A DNA stretch of 64,000 nt from Mariniflexile sp044335535. Its GTDB lineage: Bacteria > Bacteroidota > Bacteroidia > Flavobacteriales > Flavobacteriaceae. A program made the translations under genes and the position numbers. Positions 25,833 to 34,108 of the stretch are shown here, one piece after another. Numbering within the stretch: the stretch's first letter is position 1; the number at the start of each line of letters is the position of its first letter. A model generated the notes under the pieces. It saw nothing but the letters and a program-made list of their open reading frames with translations, was not told where the DNA came from and did no database searches. Location of the stretch: positions 1 through 64,000 of the forward strand of contig NZ_JBIQVZ010000010.1 of assembly GCF_044335535.1 (NCBI RefSeq), read 5' to 3'.

Positions 25833-26725
25833 TATGCTCTCAATTTAGCCAATTCATAAAATAATTCTTTTTCTCTAACCGAAAGCTTTGTTGGTATAGT
25901 AATATTGAACGTGATGTATAAATCTCCAAATTGACCTTCATTTCTATATTTAGGAAACCCTTTACCTGTCAGTTTTACTTGTGTGCCGTTTTTTGTTTCT
26001 GGTTTTATAATGAGTTTAACTTTGCCATCAAAAGTATTCACCATCATCTCTCCTCCTAAAATGGCTTTGTATAAATCTAAATCGACGGTTGTATAAAGAT
26101 TATCTTTATTTCTTTTAAAAGGCGTATTGTTTTGTATCGTAAATTGAATATATAAGTCTCCATTGGGTCCACCATTGACACCGGGACCACCGTGTCCTTT
26201 TATTTTTATAACCTGACCATTTTCTACTCCAGCAGGAATTGTTATTCGGATGTGTTTGTTATTAACGGTTAAAGTTCGTTTATGTGAGGTATAAACATCT
26301 TTTAAATTGAGATGGAGTTCTGCATTAAAATCCTGCCCCTTAAACTTAATTTGTCCTCTATTTCCTCTTTGGGACCCAAACATACTCTCAAAAAAATCCG
26401 AAAAATCACTGCCTCCAAAATCGCTTTCAGAAAAACCACCTCTCGTTTGATACTGGGGTCTTTGCTGCTGCCGTTGTCTTGTTTGTTCGTAAGCTTCACT
26501 ATGTTGCCAATGTTCTCCGTAATCGTCATATTTTTTACGATTTTCAGCATTACTTAATACCTCGTTAGCTTCGTTAACTTCCTTAAATTTTCGTTCTGCC
26601 TCTTTATCATTTGGGTTTAAATCAGGATGGTATTTGCGCGCTAATTTGCGATAGGCCTTTTTAATATCTTGTTCAGAAGCTGTTTTTGGTAACCCTAAAA
26701 TTTTATAATAGTCAATGAAAGCCAT
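25832..26725 (-). CDS. cbpA: CbpA/DnaJ-class J-domain co-chaperone
   Basis: 297 residues. J-domain at 1-70 with YYKILGLPKTASEQDIKKAY and the HPD tripeptide (KYHPDLNPND). Then a Gly/Phe/Gln-rich linker (QRQQQRPQYQTRGGFSESDF) and two DnaJ C-terminal beta domains (RITIPAGVENGQVIKIKGHG, LTGKGFPKYRNEGQFGDLYI). The zinc-finger domain is absent, as in CbpA. It stimulates DnaK ATPase and can act under starvation. It overlaps the CbpM gene at TAATG. Confidence 0.92.
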   Translation of the reverse strand: MAFIDYYKILGLPKTASEQDIKKAYRKLARKYHPDLNPNDKEAERKFKEVNEANEVLSNAENRKKYDDYGEHWQHSEAYEQTRQRQQQRPQYQTRGGFSESDFGGSDFSDFFESMFGSQRGNRGQIKFKGQDFNAELHLNLKDVYTSHKRTLTVNNKHIRITIPAGVENGQVIKIKGHGGPGVNGGPNGDLYIQFTIQNNTPFKRNKDNLYTTVDLDLYKAILGGEMMVNTFDGKVKLIIKPETKNGTQVKLTGKGFPKYRNEGQFGDLYITFNITIPTKLSVREKELFYELAKLRA

Positions 26726-26737
26726 TTAGTTGTTTTT

Positions 26738-26938
26738 TTATGTTTTACTATAATGTGTAATAAGTTGTTTTAGACTGTCAAGATAATCTTGCATAACGGT
26801 GTCTGTAATTTGTGGATGGTTTGGTGATGTTATGGTAACAGGAAGTTCTTCCAAAAAAACATAGAGTTCTGGGTAATCAAATTTTATGGTATTTGTCAAT
26901 TTTGTAATTTCTTCAATGATATGATTTGATTTTTCCAT
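26738..26938 (-). CDS. Small helical protein (66 aa), unknown
   Basis: Reads MEKSNHIIEEITKLTNTIKF, then DYPELYVFLEELPVTITSPN and QDYLDSLKQLITHY. Predicted alpha-helical, soluble, acidic. It lies 12 nt before the DnaJ gene and 1 nt after the gene at 26940, so it is cotranscribed and presumably connected with the chaperone operon. It resembles short stress proteins of the DUF4404 type in size and layout, but I cannot assign it. Confidence 0.55.
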   Translation of the reverse strand: MEKSNHIIEEITKLTNTIKFDYPELYVFLEELPVTITSPNHPQITDTVMQDYLDSLKQLITHYSKT

Positions 26939-26939
26939 G

Positions 26940-27392
26940 TTAATTGAATTTCCAGAAATATTGTGACTTTTCTTCTTCCAAAATGTTTTTTAACATAGAA
27001 AAAGCCAATAACCTGATTATTTTTACTGTTTCTATATACTGTGTGCAATCATCTTCAAAGAGTTCATAGTTATTCCTTAATATATGTGTATCATATTTGT
27101 GAGGTTCATCAATTAGATGTGTCAGGTGTTTGGTAAAAACTGGCGTCTGTTTGAGTAAAATTTCACATTGTATAATAGATATCTGAATGTCATTTTGTAA
27201 ATCCCTAAATTCGTTAGTTCCTTCATATAATAACAATTTTACAAAATGGACCTCTATCAACTGTTGAAGAAATTTCAAATCATTATTATAAAATATTAAA
27301 TCACTTTCCCAGTTTTTTGTGAGCGCCAAAAGGTCATCCAAACTAGCTTCTTGAATAAAATTATCTTTTGGTCTGTATCTGAAATTATCCAT
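26940..27392 (-). CDS. Helical protein (150 aa), unknown, first gene of dnaJ-like operon
   Basis: Reads MDNFRYRPKDNFIQEASLDD, then LLALTKNWESDLIFYNNDLK and a series of amphipathic helices. No motif was recognised. The organisation (helical protein, small protein, CbpA, CbpM) suggests a stress operon. A palindrome with one mismatch (27449-27460) is upstream, with only a weak -7 match. Confidence 0.6.
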   Translation of the reverse strand: MDNFRYRPKDNFIQEASLDDLLALTKNWESDLIFYNNDLKFLQQLIEVHFVKLLLYEGTNEFRDLQNDIQISIIQCEILLKQTPVFTKHLTHLIDEPHKYDTHILRNNYELFEDDCTQYIETVKIIRLLAFSMLKNILEEEKSQYFWKFN

Positions 27393-27417
27393 GACCTTAT
27401 TTTTGTAAACTTCTTCT

Positions 27418-27460
27418 AAGATAGACTATATCGCATGTATTATCAATGACGAATATCATC
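27418..27460 (-). promoter_or_regulatory. Weaker FNR/FixK-type site before dnaJ-like operon
   Basis: TGACGAATATCA at 27449-27460 (one mismatch). At the 23-nt spacing the minus strand reads TATCTCTT, two mismatches from TAnnTTTG. Confidence 0.5.
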
Positions 27461-27479
27461 TAAAGGTTTAAAAAACAGC

Positions 27480-28154
27480 TTAAGAAATTATTTTGCCATC
27501 CTCCATTGTGATGATTCTATTGGTGCGTTTGGCAAAATCCTCATCATGTGTAACAATCAATAGAGATAAGCCTACTTCTTCACTCAATTTCTTGAAGATG
27601 CTAAAAACATTTTCTGAATTATGACTATCTAGATTCCCGGTAGGTTCATCGCCCATAATAATTGTTGGATTGTTGATCAAAGCTCTAGCAATAGCGACCC
27701 GTTGTTTTTCACCACCAGAAATCTGTGAAGCTTTCTTATGTGCTAATTTTTCAATATTTAATATGCCCAATTTTTCCATGGCATCATGTTCAATTTCCTG
27801 ATGTGTCTTTTCTGCCAATTTCTTTGCAGGCAACATCACATTTTCCAACACCGAAAATTCTGATAGCAAATAATGAAACTGAAATACAAAACCAATATGT
27901 TTATTGCGTATGTATGATAATTTATCACGACTTTGACCGGTTATTAATTCACTGTTCAAGTATAATTCGCCTTCATAGTCTGTATCCATTGTAGAAAGAA
28001 TATATAATAATGTTGATTTCCCACAACCAGATTTGCCCATAATGGAAACAAATTCGCCAGCTTCAATTTCAAAACTAATATCATTAAGAACCTGAAATTC
28101 CACAGGCTTCCTAAAGTATTTGTTGATATGTTTTGCTTCTAATATATGTGCCAT
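27480..28154 (-). CDS. LolD/MacB-type ABC ATPase, separated from its permease
   Basis: 224 residues. Walker A GKSGCGKSTL, Q-loop QFHYLLSEFSVLENVMLP, signature SGGEKQRVAIAR, Walker B IIMGDEPTGNLD, switch His THDEDF. The family drives FtsX-like permeases. One nt upstream of its start is the stop of a truncated permease remnant nearly identical to the end of the intact permease at 32849. The ATPase was therefore once the last gene of that operon and now lies about 4.7 kb from it. Confidence 0.9.
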   Translation of the reverse strand: MAHILEAKHINKYFRKPVEFQVLNDISFEIEAGEFVSIMGKSGCGKSTLLYILSTMDTDYEGELYLNSELITGQSRDKLSYIRNKHIGFVFQFHYLLSEFSVLENVMLPAKKLAEKTHQEIEHDAMEKLGILNIEKLAHKKASQISGGEKQRVAIARALINNPTIIMGDEPTGNLDSHNSENVFSIFKKLSEEVGLSLLIVTHDEDFAKRTNRIITMEDGKIIS

Positions 28155-28155
28155 T

Positions 28156-28320
28156 TTATTGTCCTCTTATGATGGTTACTGGATCTATTTTCTTGGCTTT
28201 TTTGGAAGGAAGGTAACCAACCAAAAATATGGAAATCATTGCAAATGAAAAACCGATTATAAAAAATAGTAGATTGATGTTTACGGGATATATAGTAACC
28301 ATTGGTAATACTGCTGTTTT
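28156..28320 (-). pseudogene. 3'-end remnant of FtsX-like permease gene
   Basis: On the minus strand the last ~53 codons of a MacB-type permease remain in frame: KTAVLPMVTIYPVNINLLFF, IIGFSFAMISIFLVGYLPSK, KKIDPVTIIRGQ then stop. The intact gene at 32849-34108 ends KTAALPTVTTYPVNINPLFF ... TIIRGQ. DNA similarity starts abruptly near 28320 (AAAACAGC) and runs to the stop. This is a directly oriented copy of the operon's internal sequence. Confidence 0.9.
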
Positions 28321-28357
28321 GTTTAAACTCAGAAATATGAATCTATGGCAGTATTTT

Positions 28358-28392
28358 TTATTGACCCCAAGGCCATTATTGGGGTTTTAATT
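28358..28392 (-). terminator. Hairpin at the end of the HMA-domain gene
   Basis: On the minus strand AAAACCCCAA, an 8-nt loop, then TTGGGGTC and a T/A-rich stretch. It overlaps the end of the 28376 gene and separates it from the ABC remnant. Confidence 0.5.
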
Positions 28393-28657
28393 TTTTAATT
28401 CTGCCTGTAACACAGTTCATATACGATTTTGCTTTTTTATTTAAACTATTTTTTTCGCCAAATGGCGGATATCCAATTTTAGATAATAGGCGTTTTACTT
28501 CTTCAATATCTGCTTTGGTTTCATATTCAAATGTAACAGTGGCATATTGTAGTTTGATTGCTATGTTAGTAATATGTTTTAGTGCAGAAAGCCTATTTAT
28601 AATAGTTGATACACAATCACTACATTTCAAATTTTGTATATATAGAGTGGTTTTCAT
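28376..28657 (-). CDS. Heavy-metal-associated (HMA) domain protein
   Basis: 93 residues. Metallochaperone ferredoxin-like fold (residues 1-66): TTLYIQNLKCSDCVSTIINR has the pair C13-x2-C16, then a typical beta-alpha-beta ending LLSKIGYPP. The C-terminal basic tail (KKAKSYMNCVTGRIKKLKPQ) has a further Cys. It probably binds Cu or Zn in the cytosol. TGATAATTATCA lies 40 nt upstream. Confidence 0.78.
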   Translation of the reverse strand: MKTTLYIQNLKCSDCVSTIINRLSALKHITNIAIKLQYATVTFEYETKADIEEVKRLLSKIGYPPFGEKNSLNKKAKSYMNCVTGRIKKLKPQ

Positions 28658-28696
28658 AATCTTTATGTTAGAAATATGGTTCTTTAAAAAATGAAA

Positions 28697-28708
28697 TGAT
28701 AATTATCA
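28697..28708 (-). promoter_or_regulatory. FNR/FixK-type palindrome upstream of HMA gene
   Basis: TGATAATTATCA is exact. No clean -7 element is present at the 23-nt spacing; TATTTCTA at a 21-nt gap is the closest match. Confidence 0.5.
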
Positions 28709-28764
28709 GTCCTACTGAATATCGTTGAAAATTTCAGGAATTTATTAGCGTCATTCTTGAGATA

Positions 28765-29172
28765 TTATGATGTTTTATTTAAATAATAATTAATAATATC
28801 GGCAGTAGAAACAATACCCACTAATTTATCATTCTCTAAAATAGGAACAGCATGATAATATTGAGCAGACAAAACTTTTGCGACATCCTCAACTTTCGCA
28901 CTAGTAGTTAAATAAAATGGTTTTTGGGTCATTATGTCTCTGACTTTTAGTTTTTTATAAATCTCATGGTCGTCATTAATCCCAGCTCCAACGATATTGT
29001 ACATAAAGTCTATTAGACTGACCATGCCCACCAGTTTTTCATTTTCTAAAACAGGAATGTGATGATGCCATCTTTTTTTCTCATAAATATGCTTCACATC
29101 TAAAATATTTTGCTCTGGAGAAACAGAAACCACATCCTTGGTCATTACAGTTGTTATTGAATCGGATTTCAT
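28765..29172 (-). CDS. Tandem CBS-domain protein
   Basis: 135 residues composed of two CBS domains (about 8-65 and 72-132): VMTKDVVSVSPEQNILDV, HIPVLENEKLVGMVSLIDF, then IMTQKPFYLTTSAKVEDVAK and AVPILENDKLVGIVSTADI. Stand-alone CBS pairs bind adenine nucleotides and sense energy state. It shares a bidirectional palindrome with the divergent gene at 29434. Confidence 0.9.
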   Translation of the reverse strand: MKSDSITTVMTKDVVSVSPEQNILDVKHIYEKKRWHHHIPVLENEKLVGMVSLIDFMYNIVGAGINDDHEIYKKLKVRDIMTQKPFYLTTSAKVEDVAKVLSAQYYHAVPILENDKLVGIVSTADIINYYLNKTS

Positions 29173-29209
29173 AGGTTTTATAATTAATTGTTGTTGTTTC
29201 TAAATAACT

Positions 29210-29283
29210 TAAAATTAAAGTATTAATGCCATATCTAACATGATTTAAATCATGTTAAATAATCCCATTAGTTGATACCTTTA
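29210..29283. promoter_or_regulatory. Bidirectional class II site for 29172 (-) and 29434 (+)
   Basis: TGATTTAAATCA at 29241-29252, inside the longer palindrome ACATGATTTAAATCATGT. Minus -7 TAATTTTA (29217-29210) and plus -7 TACCTTTA (29276-29283) each lie exactly 23 nt from the palindrome edge, so one bound dimer could activate both directions. Confidence 0.8.
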
Positions 29284-29353
29284 GTACTGTTTAGGATAAA
29301 TTATAAGGTTATGAAATTGCCATATTACCGCTAAAAAAATATATGGAATAATC

Positions 29354-29433
29354 ATGAGAATAGTATTCACACATACAAGAATGATTATAAAGGATGTTCC
29401 ATCCGACAATTAAAAATCAATAAATATAAACAG
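29354..29433 (+). promoter_or_regulatory. Conserved 5' leader with 19-codon ORF (copy 1)
   Basis: ATG 29354 to TAA 29411-29413 reads MRIVFTHTRMIIKDVPSDN, followed by a conserved A-rich 20-nt stretch ending AAACAG directly before the ATG of 29434. Copies without insertions or deletions lie at 41926 and 60002, with a remnant at 54866. Confidence 0.7.
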
Positions 29434-29823
29434 ATGAAAACTAAAACAATTTTGGAGTTGCTCACATTAAGTTCTAGCATTTATGTTTTAGCAAGAGACA
29501 CTCACTTTTTGGAAAAAATAAATGAATTTTCAGAAAAAAGTAAGGAAAATATCAATAAAGCAATGTCCGAATCGCAATTAGACGAAAATGGAAACGAATT
29601 AGAGTTTATGGATAAAATTATTTTAAAAGCCCATGAGCTAAAAGAAGAACTAGATGAGAAAATAGAAGAGTTGGTTATTAAGTTTTATAAAAAAATAAAT
29701 GTAGCTCATCTGGACGAAATTAAAGCTTTAAATGAAAAAATAGGAAAGCTGGAGAATTCTGTAGCATTGTTGGAAGCAAGACTCAATAAATTGGAAGCAA
29801 AACAAAATGGGGCTTATAATTGA
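29434..29823 (+). CDS. Phasin-like coiled-coil protein
   Basis: 129 residues. An N-terminal short hydrophobic stretch (ILELLTLSSSIYVLARDTHF), an acidic middle, then a long coiled coil (ALNEKIGKLENSVALLEARL). The layout resembles polyhydroxyalkanoate-granule-associated/phasin-family proteins, but the match is by architecture only. Its 3' end overlaps the UbiB-like kinase gene by 17 nt. It is expressed from the bidirectional palindrome promoter through the conserved 19-codon leader. Confidence 0.55.
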   Translation: MKTKTILELLTLSSSIYVLARDTHFLEKINEFSEKSKENINKAMSESQLDENGNELEFMDKIILKAHELKEELDEKIEELVIKFYKKINVAHLDEIKALNEKIGKLENSVALLEARLNKLEAKQNGAYN

Positions 29824-31510
29824 TATTATAAAATGGTTTAAATCTATCTCAAGATATAACCAAATTCTAAGAGTCTTAATAAAATATGGCTTTGAGGATT
29901 TGGTGCAATATCTTGAGGAAAACAAGCACTATACATACATCCAAAAAATAATTCCAAATTCCACAAAAAAACGTGTAGAAAAGTATAGCAAATGGGCAAA
30001 AATGAGATTGGTTTGCGAAGAACTAGGTCCGACTTTCGTGAAATTCGGTCAAATTTTAAGCAACAGACCGGATTTAGTGCCATTAGAATTAACTTTTGAG
30101 TTGGAAAAACTTCAAGATAATGTACCACCAATGTCTGAAAGTGCAGCTAAAGCTGTCGTTGAAATAGAATTAAAAGATAAAGTAGAAAACCTATTTGCTT
30201 GGTTTGAACCAACCCCTTTTGCATCGGCATCTATGGCTCAGGTACATAAAGTAACATTGCATTCTGGAAAACGGGTCGCTTTAAAAATACAACGTGCTGG
30301 AATTTACGATATTATTATTGAGGATATTAAAGTTATGTATAGAATTGCCCACCTTTTAGAAAAAAGAATACCGTCTCTAAAAAGCTTTGACCCTGTTGGG
30401 TTAGTTAAAAATTTTGAGGCTTCTATATTAAAGGAATTAGATTTTATACATGAATCCATTAATGTACAACGATTTTATAATAATTTGGAAAAAGATGGTT
30501 CTTTCGAACAATTTGCTCAAGCACCTAGAGTATATCAAGAATTTACTACAACAAAAGTTTTAGCGTTAGAGTTTATTTCAGGAATTAAAATCGATAGAAT
30601 TGAAGAGCTGAAATCAAAACAAATAGACACCAAAGTTATTGCTAGAAGATTGGCTATTAGCTATTTTAAACAAATTTTTGAATATGGTTTCTTTCATGCC
30701 GATCCTCATCCTGGAAATTTGCTGGTATTGCCCAATAATCGTATTTGTTATCTGGATTTTGGTATGATGGGAAGTATGTTACCCAGAGATATATCGATTT
30801 TTGGAAAGCTGTTTTTAGCTATTACCAATAAAGATGTTAAAAAAATAATTAGAGCCTTGCAACAACTTTCAAATAATGCGCCGATTTTAAATAGGAGGGA
30901 TTTAGAGTTTGACATTAATGAATTTGTAGAGAAATATTATGTAAGAGATTTGCATGAAAATGAAATGAGTACTATTTTATTGGAAATCAAGGATATTATA
31001 ATTACCCATGGTTTAAAAGTCCCTACTTATTTTTTTCTTTTTGCAAGATCTTTAGTTACCATTGAAGGGGTTATTGAAAAGTTGGATCCTGATTTAGAGC
31101 AATTTGAAATCGTTAAACCCTATTTAAAAGATAGTGCTACAAAAAAATACAGCCCATTAATAATTGGAAAAAAAATTGTTAATTCAATTGTAGAGCTAGC
31201 AGATTATATGGAAGAGTTTCCATTAGATTTAAAGAATGCTATACGCAAAATAAACTCTGGTCAAATAAAAGTAGATTTAACCCATAAAGGTATAGATCCC
31301 ATGGTTCATACGCTTCAAAGAATTACAAAGCAATTAATTACGGCTTTTATTATGGTGGCTCTCATAGTTGGAGCGTCCTTGTTTGTAATATTTGAAATTC
31401 AACCCCTTTGGAAAGGCATTTCAATGTTAGGTATTTCTAGTTTTATAATAGCAGTAATTTTAGGGTTTGGCATGCTATCAAATATAAAGAAAGGTGATTA
31501 TGATTATTGA
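29807..31510 (+). CDS. UbiB/ABC1 family atypical kinase
   Basis: 567 residues. ABC1 markers: LGPTFVKFGQILSNRPDLVP (KxGQ motif region), ASASMAQVHKV (Ala-rich loop replacing the glycine loop), VALKIQRAG (catalytic Lys), ELDFIHE, FHADPHPGNLLV and YLDFGMMG. Two C-terminal membrane helices lie at about 505-555. These kinases or ATPases support ubiquinone/menaquinone and lipid homeostasis in the inner membrane. It overlaps the upstream phasin-like gene. Confidence 0.9.
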   Translation: MGLIIDIIKWFKSISRYNQILRVLIKYGFEDLVQYLEENKHYTYIQKIIPNSTKKRVEKYSKWAKMRLVCEELGPTFVKFGQILSNRPDLVPLELTFELEKLQDNVPPMSESAAKAVVEIELKDKVENLFAWFEPTPFASASMAQVHKVTLHSGKRVALKIQRAGIYDIIIEDIKVMYRIAHLLEKRIPSLKSFDPVGLVKNFEASILKELDFIHESINVQRFYNNLEKDGSFEQFAQAPRVYQEFTTTKVLALEFISGIKIDRIEELKSKQIDTKVIARRLAISYFKQIFEYGFFHADPHPGNLLVLPNNRICYLDFGMMGSMLPRDISIFGKLFLAITNKDVKKIIRALQQLSNNAPILNRRDLEFDINEFVEKYYVRDLHENEMSTILLEIKDIIITHGLKVPTYFFLFARSLVTIEGVIEKLDPDLEQFEIVKPYLKDSATKKYSPLIIGKKIVNSIVELADYMEEFPLDLKNAIRKINSGQIKVDLTHKGIDPMVHTLQRITKQLITAFIMVALIVGASLFVIFEIQPLWKGISMLGISSFIIAVILGFGMLSNIKKGDYDY

Positions 31511-31589
31511 ACTATGTGTAGGTTATCCTCATTTAATACAAAAAAAAAGAACAATAAATATTGCTCTTTTTATCTAAAAGTATAACGGC

Positions 31590-32189
31590 TTAGGGTTTAG
31601 AAAATGCTCTTTTAAAATGGTCGAAAGCTTCAGATATTTCATTCTGAAAATGCTCCAGTTTGGTTTCTTCTTTTTTCTTAGTATACTTAGCTTTAAATTT
31701 ATCAATAAAAGAGTTAAAGTCTTTTTTACTTTTTTCAAATGAATCTTTAGTTTCAGACTTATCTTTATTAAATTTTTGTTCTAAAATCTCTAGCTGAATT
31801 TTAAATTGTTCTATTTCAATAAGCGTTAATGCATACATTCTATTTAAAGTTTCGTTGGTTTTAATTTTAACTTCAATGTCATGTATTGTTGAAAGCAATT
31901 GCTTTTTTTGTTTTTTAAAAACGTCTTTAGTCTCTGCCTTTCCTAAAGCCAATTGTACGCGAAGTTCATCAAATTTGGTATGGAGCTCATCAATTTTTTC
32001 TTTTACTCCTTTGATTTTAAATTCGCTGTCATGTATAAATTGATTAAATTTCTTTTTAACCTCTTCATACTTGTCATGAGCTTCAGCCTTTCCTAAAGCA
32101 GCTTTCACTTGAAATTCCTCTAATTCCTTAGCCGATTTTCTAAGTGCGTCTATGACTTTATCCACAAAATGAATCTCCTTGTTTTTCAT
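31590..32189 (-). CDS. Coiled-coil protein with three internal repeats
   Basis: 199 residues, almost wholly helical, Lys/Glu-rich. Three units of about 53 residues share the pattern (Q/V)xALGKAEAHDxxxxxKKKFxxFIHDxEFKIK: residues about 27-75 (VKAALGKAEAHDKYEEVKKK), 79-127 (VQLALGKAETKDVFKKQKKQ) and a more diverged third. No membrane segment. Function unknown; a structural or nucleoid-like role is possible. Its promoter and start codon are separated by an inverted-repeat element (32211-32428). Confidence 0.65.
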   Translation of the reverse strand: MKNKEIHFVDKVIDALRKSAKELEEFQVKAALGKAEAHDKYEEVKKKFNQFIHDSEFKIKGVKEKIDELHTKFDELRVQLALGKAETKDVFKKQKKQLLSTIHDIEVKIKTNETLNRMYALTLIEIEQFKIQLEILEQKFNKDKSETKDSFEKSKKDFNSFIDKFKAKYTKKKEETKLEHFQNEISEAFDHFKRAFSKP

Positions 32190-32210
32190 GATTATTAGAT
32201 TTATGATGTT

Positions 32211-32428
32211 ATTTAGAGACTGTCTAAGTTTTATCCTCAGGTACTTTTGTGTGCCTTTTCCGTTATACTTTAGCTATTTTTCGATCCGTAGCTATGTACC
32301 TCTCCCTCGCGGCAGCCTGGCTCCTTCGCTAAAAAGGTCTCCCAGACCTTTTTTATACGCTCGGCCCTGTCTGACGAAAAAATACACTATAAAATATTCC
32401 AAAAACAAAATTTTGACAGTCTCTAAAT
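32211..32428. repeat. Inverted-repeat element, family 2 (218 bp)
   Basis: Termini ATTTAGAGACTGTC and GACAGTCTCTAAAT form a perfect 14-bp inverted repeat. The inside includes TCCGTTATACTTTAGCTATT, which recurs in reverse orientation in the element at 38527-38688. No ORF. It sits between the -7 element (32424-32431) and the start of the 32189 gene. Confidence 0.75.
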
Positions 32429-32466
32429 ATCTTAACAAAAGAGAATTTGTACAATGATAACCATCA
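32424..32466 (-). promoter_or_regulatory. FNR/FixK-type site plus -7 for coiled-coil gene
   Basis: TGATAACCATCA at 32455-32466; minus-strand GATATTTA (32431-32424, one mismatch) at the 23-nt spacing. The -7 overlaps the edge of the family 2 element. Confidence 0.6.
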
Positions 32467-32474
32467 GTTTTCAA

Positions 32475-32656
32475 TGAACTCATCTTGACTTTTTATTTTT
32501 AACCGAAAATGAGATAAAATTTGTACAGATAAGGCACTTTTAGCAAGACATAGCATCGCTATGCATAAAAAAAGTAACGAAATATGGATAAATTTTAGCC
32601 ATTCCTGTCTGCCGGCAGGCAGGTTTTAGGAAATAGAAAAAGTCAAGATGAGTTCA
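32475..32656. repeat. Inverted-repeat element, family 1 (182 bp)
   Basis: Perfect 20-bp terminal inverted repeats TGAACTCATCTTGACTTTTT and AAAAAGTCAAGATGAGTTCA. The interior contains CTGCCGGCAGGCAG and AACCGAAAATGAGATAAAAT, shared with 39052-39228. No transposase, so MITE-like. Confidence 0.8.
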
Positions 32657-32848
32657 ATATGTATCTGTAAAGAATAACACATTAATAGTACCATATTCTC
32701 TTTATGTTCAATAACAACCAACGACTACTATATGATTTTGGTTATTTTATATGTAATGATGTTATCATAATTTTAAATATTGGAACGCCTGTTTTTTATG
32801 CTAAAATCAATCCAAGTATAGCTGTTTTCATAGAATCCGTACACGCAT

Positions 32849-34108
32849 TTACTGCCCTCTTATGATGGTTACTGGATCTATTTTCTTGGCTTTTTTTGAA
32901 GGAAGGTAACCAGCCAAAAATGTGGAAACCATTGCAAATGAAAAACCGATTATAAAGAATAGTGGATTGATATTTACGGGATAGGTAGTAACCGTTGGTA
33001 ATGCGGCTGTTTTAAAAGGAAGGGAGTCAATTAAATTTGCCAGTCCGTAGCCAATAAGCAGTCCTAAAATGCCACCTAAAAACCCAATAATCATCGCTTG
33101 GCTCATAAAGATATACTGTACATCTTTTCCCGAAAAACCGGTGGCTTTCAAGATGGCAATGTCATTCATTTTTTCGTAAATAAGCATATTTAAAATATTA
33201 TAAATACCAAATCCAGCAACGATAAGCAAGGTTATGGAAACCGCATAGGTAATAAGGTTTCTAATGGTAGTTCCTGTTTCAAATTGTGCATTTGCCGTTT
33301 TAATATCCACTGCTGTTAAGTTGAATTGTTGTTCAATTTTTTTTGACATTGGAAATGCCAAATCTATATCTTTTAATTTAACATGGATGTCTGTGATGTA
33401 ATTCTCAGCTTCACCCAAAATGCGTTGAACAGTTTTGAGATTGGCGAAACTTTGGATGGCATCAATATCAGCAATACCACTTTGATAAAATCCAACTATT
33501 TTTAATGGAAATGCATCGCCATTAATAGTGTTTATCTGAACGCGATCGCCAACGGATAGCGACATCTTTTCAGCTATACCAATTCCAAGTAAAATCCCAT
33601 TATCGGTGATGTCCAAGGCTTCGGGTGAACCTTCTACAATATAATCTTTCAAATTGAATAGATTGGCTTCGTCCATGACATGAATGCCTGTGAGGTTGCC
33701 ACCAATTTCGATGGAACCTGCCATATAAAAGATGGAGGTTTTAATCTGTGGAAGTGCACCTCTAACATTTGGATCGTCTTCTAAATACTGAATGATTGGT
33801 AATGCATTGTGAATCTTTTTTTGACTTAACTTAGGTTTTATGGAATGCACCACATTAAAACTATTATCGAATTTGTCATAAAGATCCAATGGCTGTTTCT
33901 TGGAAGGCTTAATCTCGTTATAAATATGAATATGTGGTGTTTGATTCAATATCAAATCATCTAGCATGTTATTCAAACCAGTCATAAAACAAACTAAAGT
34001 AATATAGGAACCAATACCAAAAGTAACGCCCAATGCAGCAATGGAAGTTTGTCTGATCTTGGTTATCAAGTGGGTTTTGGCAATATTTAGAATAACCTTC
34101 CAGTTCAT
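32849..34108 (-). CDS. MacB/FtsX-type ABC permease
   Basis: 419 residues. One N-terminal membrane helix (about 20-45), a large periplasmic MacB-core domain (about 45-280) and three C-terminal helices (LITYAVSITLLIVAGFGIYN, AMIIGFLGGILGLLIGYGLA, LFFIIGFSFAMVSTFLAGYL). It probably works with the ATPase at 27480 and the adaptor at 34108 to export or extract a substrate across the envelope. Start and adaptor stop overlap. Its 3' end is duplicated at 28156-28320. Confidence 0.88.
   Translation of the reverse strand: MNWKVILNIAKTHLITKIRQTSIAALGVTFGIGSYITLVCFMTGLNNMLDDLILNQTPHIHIYNEIKPSKKQPLDLYDKFDNSFNVVHSIKPKLSQKKIHNALPIIQYLEDDPNVRGALPQIKTSIFYMAGSIEIGGNLTGIHVMDEANLFNLKDYIVEGSPEALDITDNGILLGIGIAEKMSLSVGDRVQINTINGDAFPLKIVGFYQSGIADIDAIQSFANLKTVQRILGEAENYITDIHVKLKDIDLAFPMSKKIEQQFNLTAVDIKTANAQFETGTTIRNLITYAVSITLLIVAGFGIYNILNMLIYEKMNDIAILKATGFSGKDVQYIFMSQAMIIGFLGGILGLLIGYGLANLIDSLPFKTAALPTVTTYPVNINPLFFIIGFSFAMVSTFLAGYLPSKKAKKIDPVTIIRGQ

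Noticed and set aside
32292..32483. Minus-strand ORF across the family 2 element
   Set aside because: It spans an inverted-repeat element and a promoter; no conservation is visible with the other element copy.
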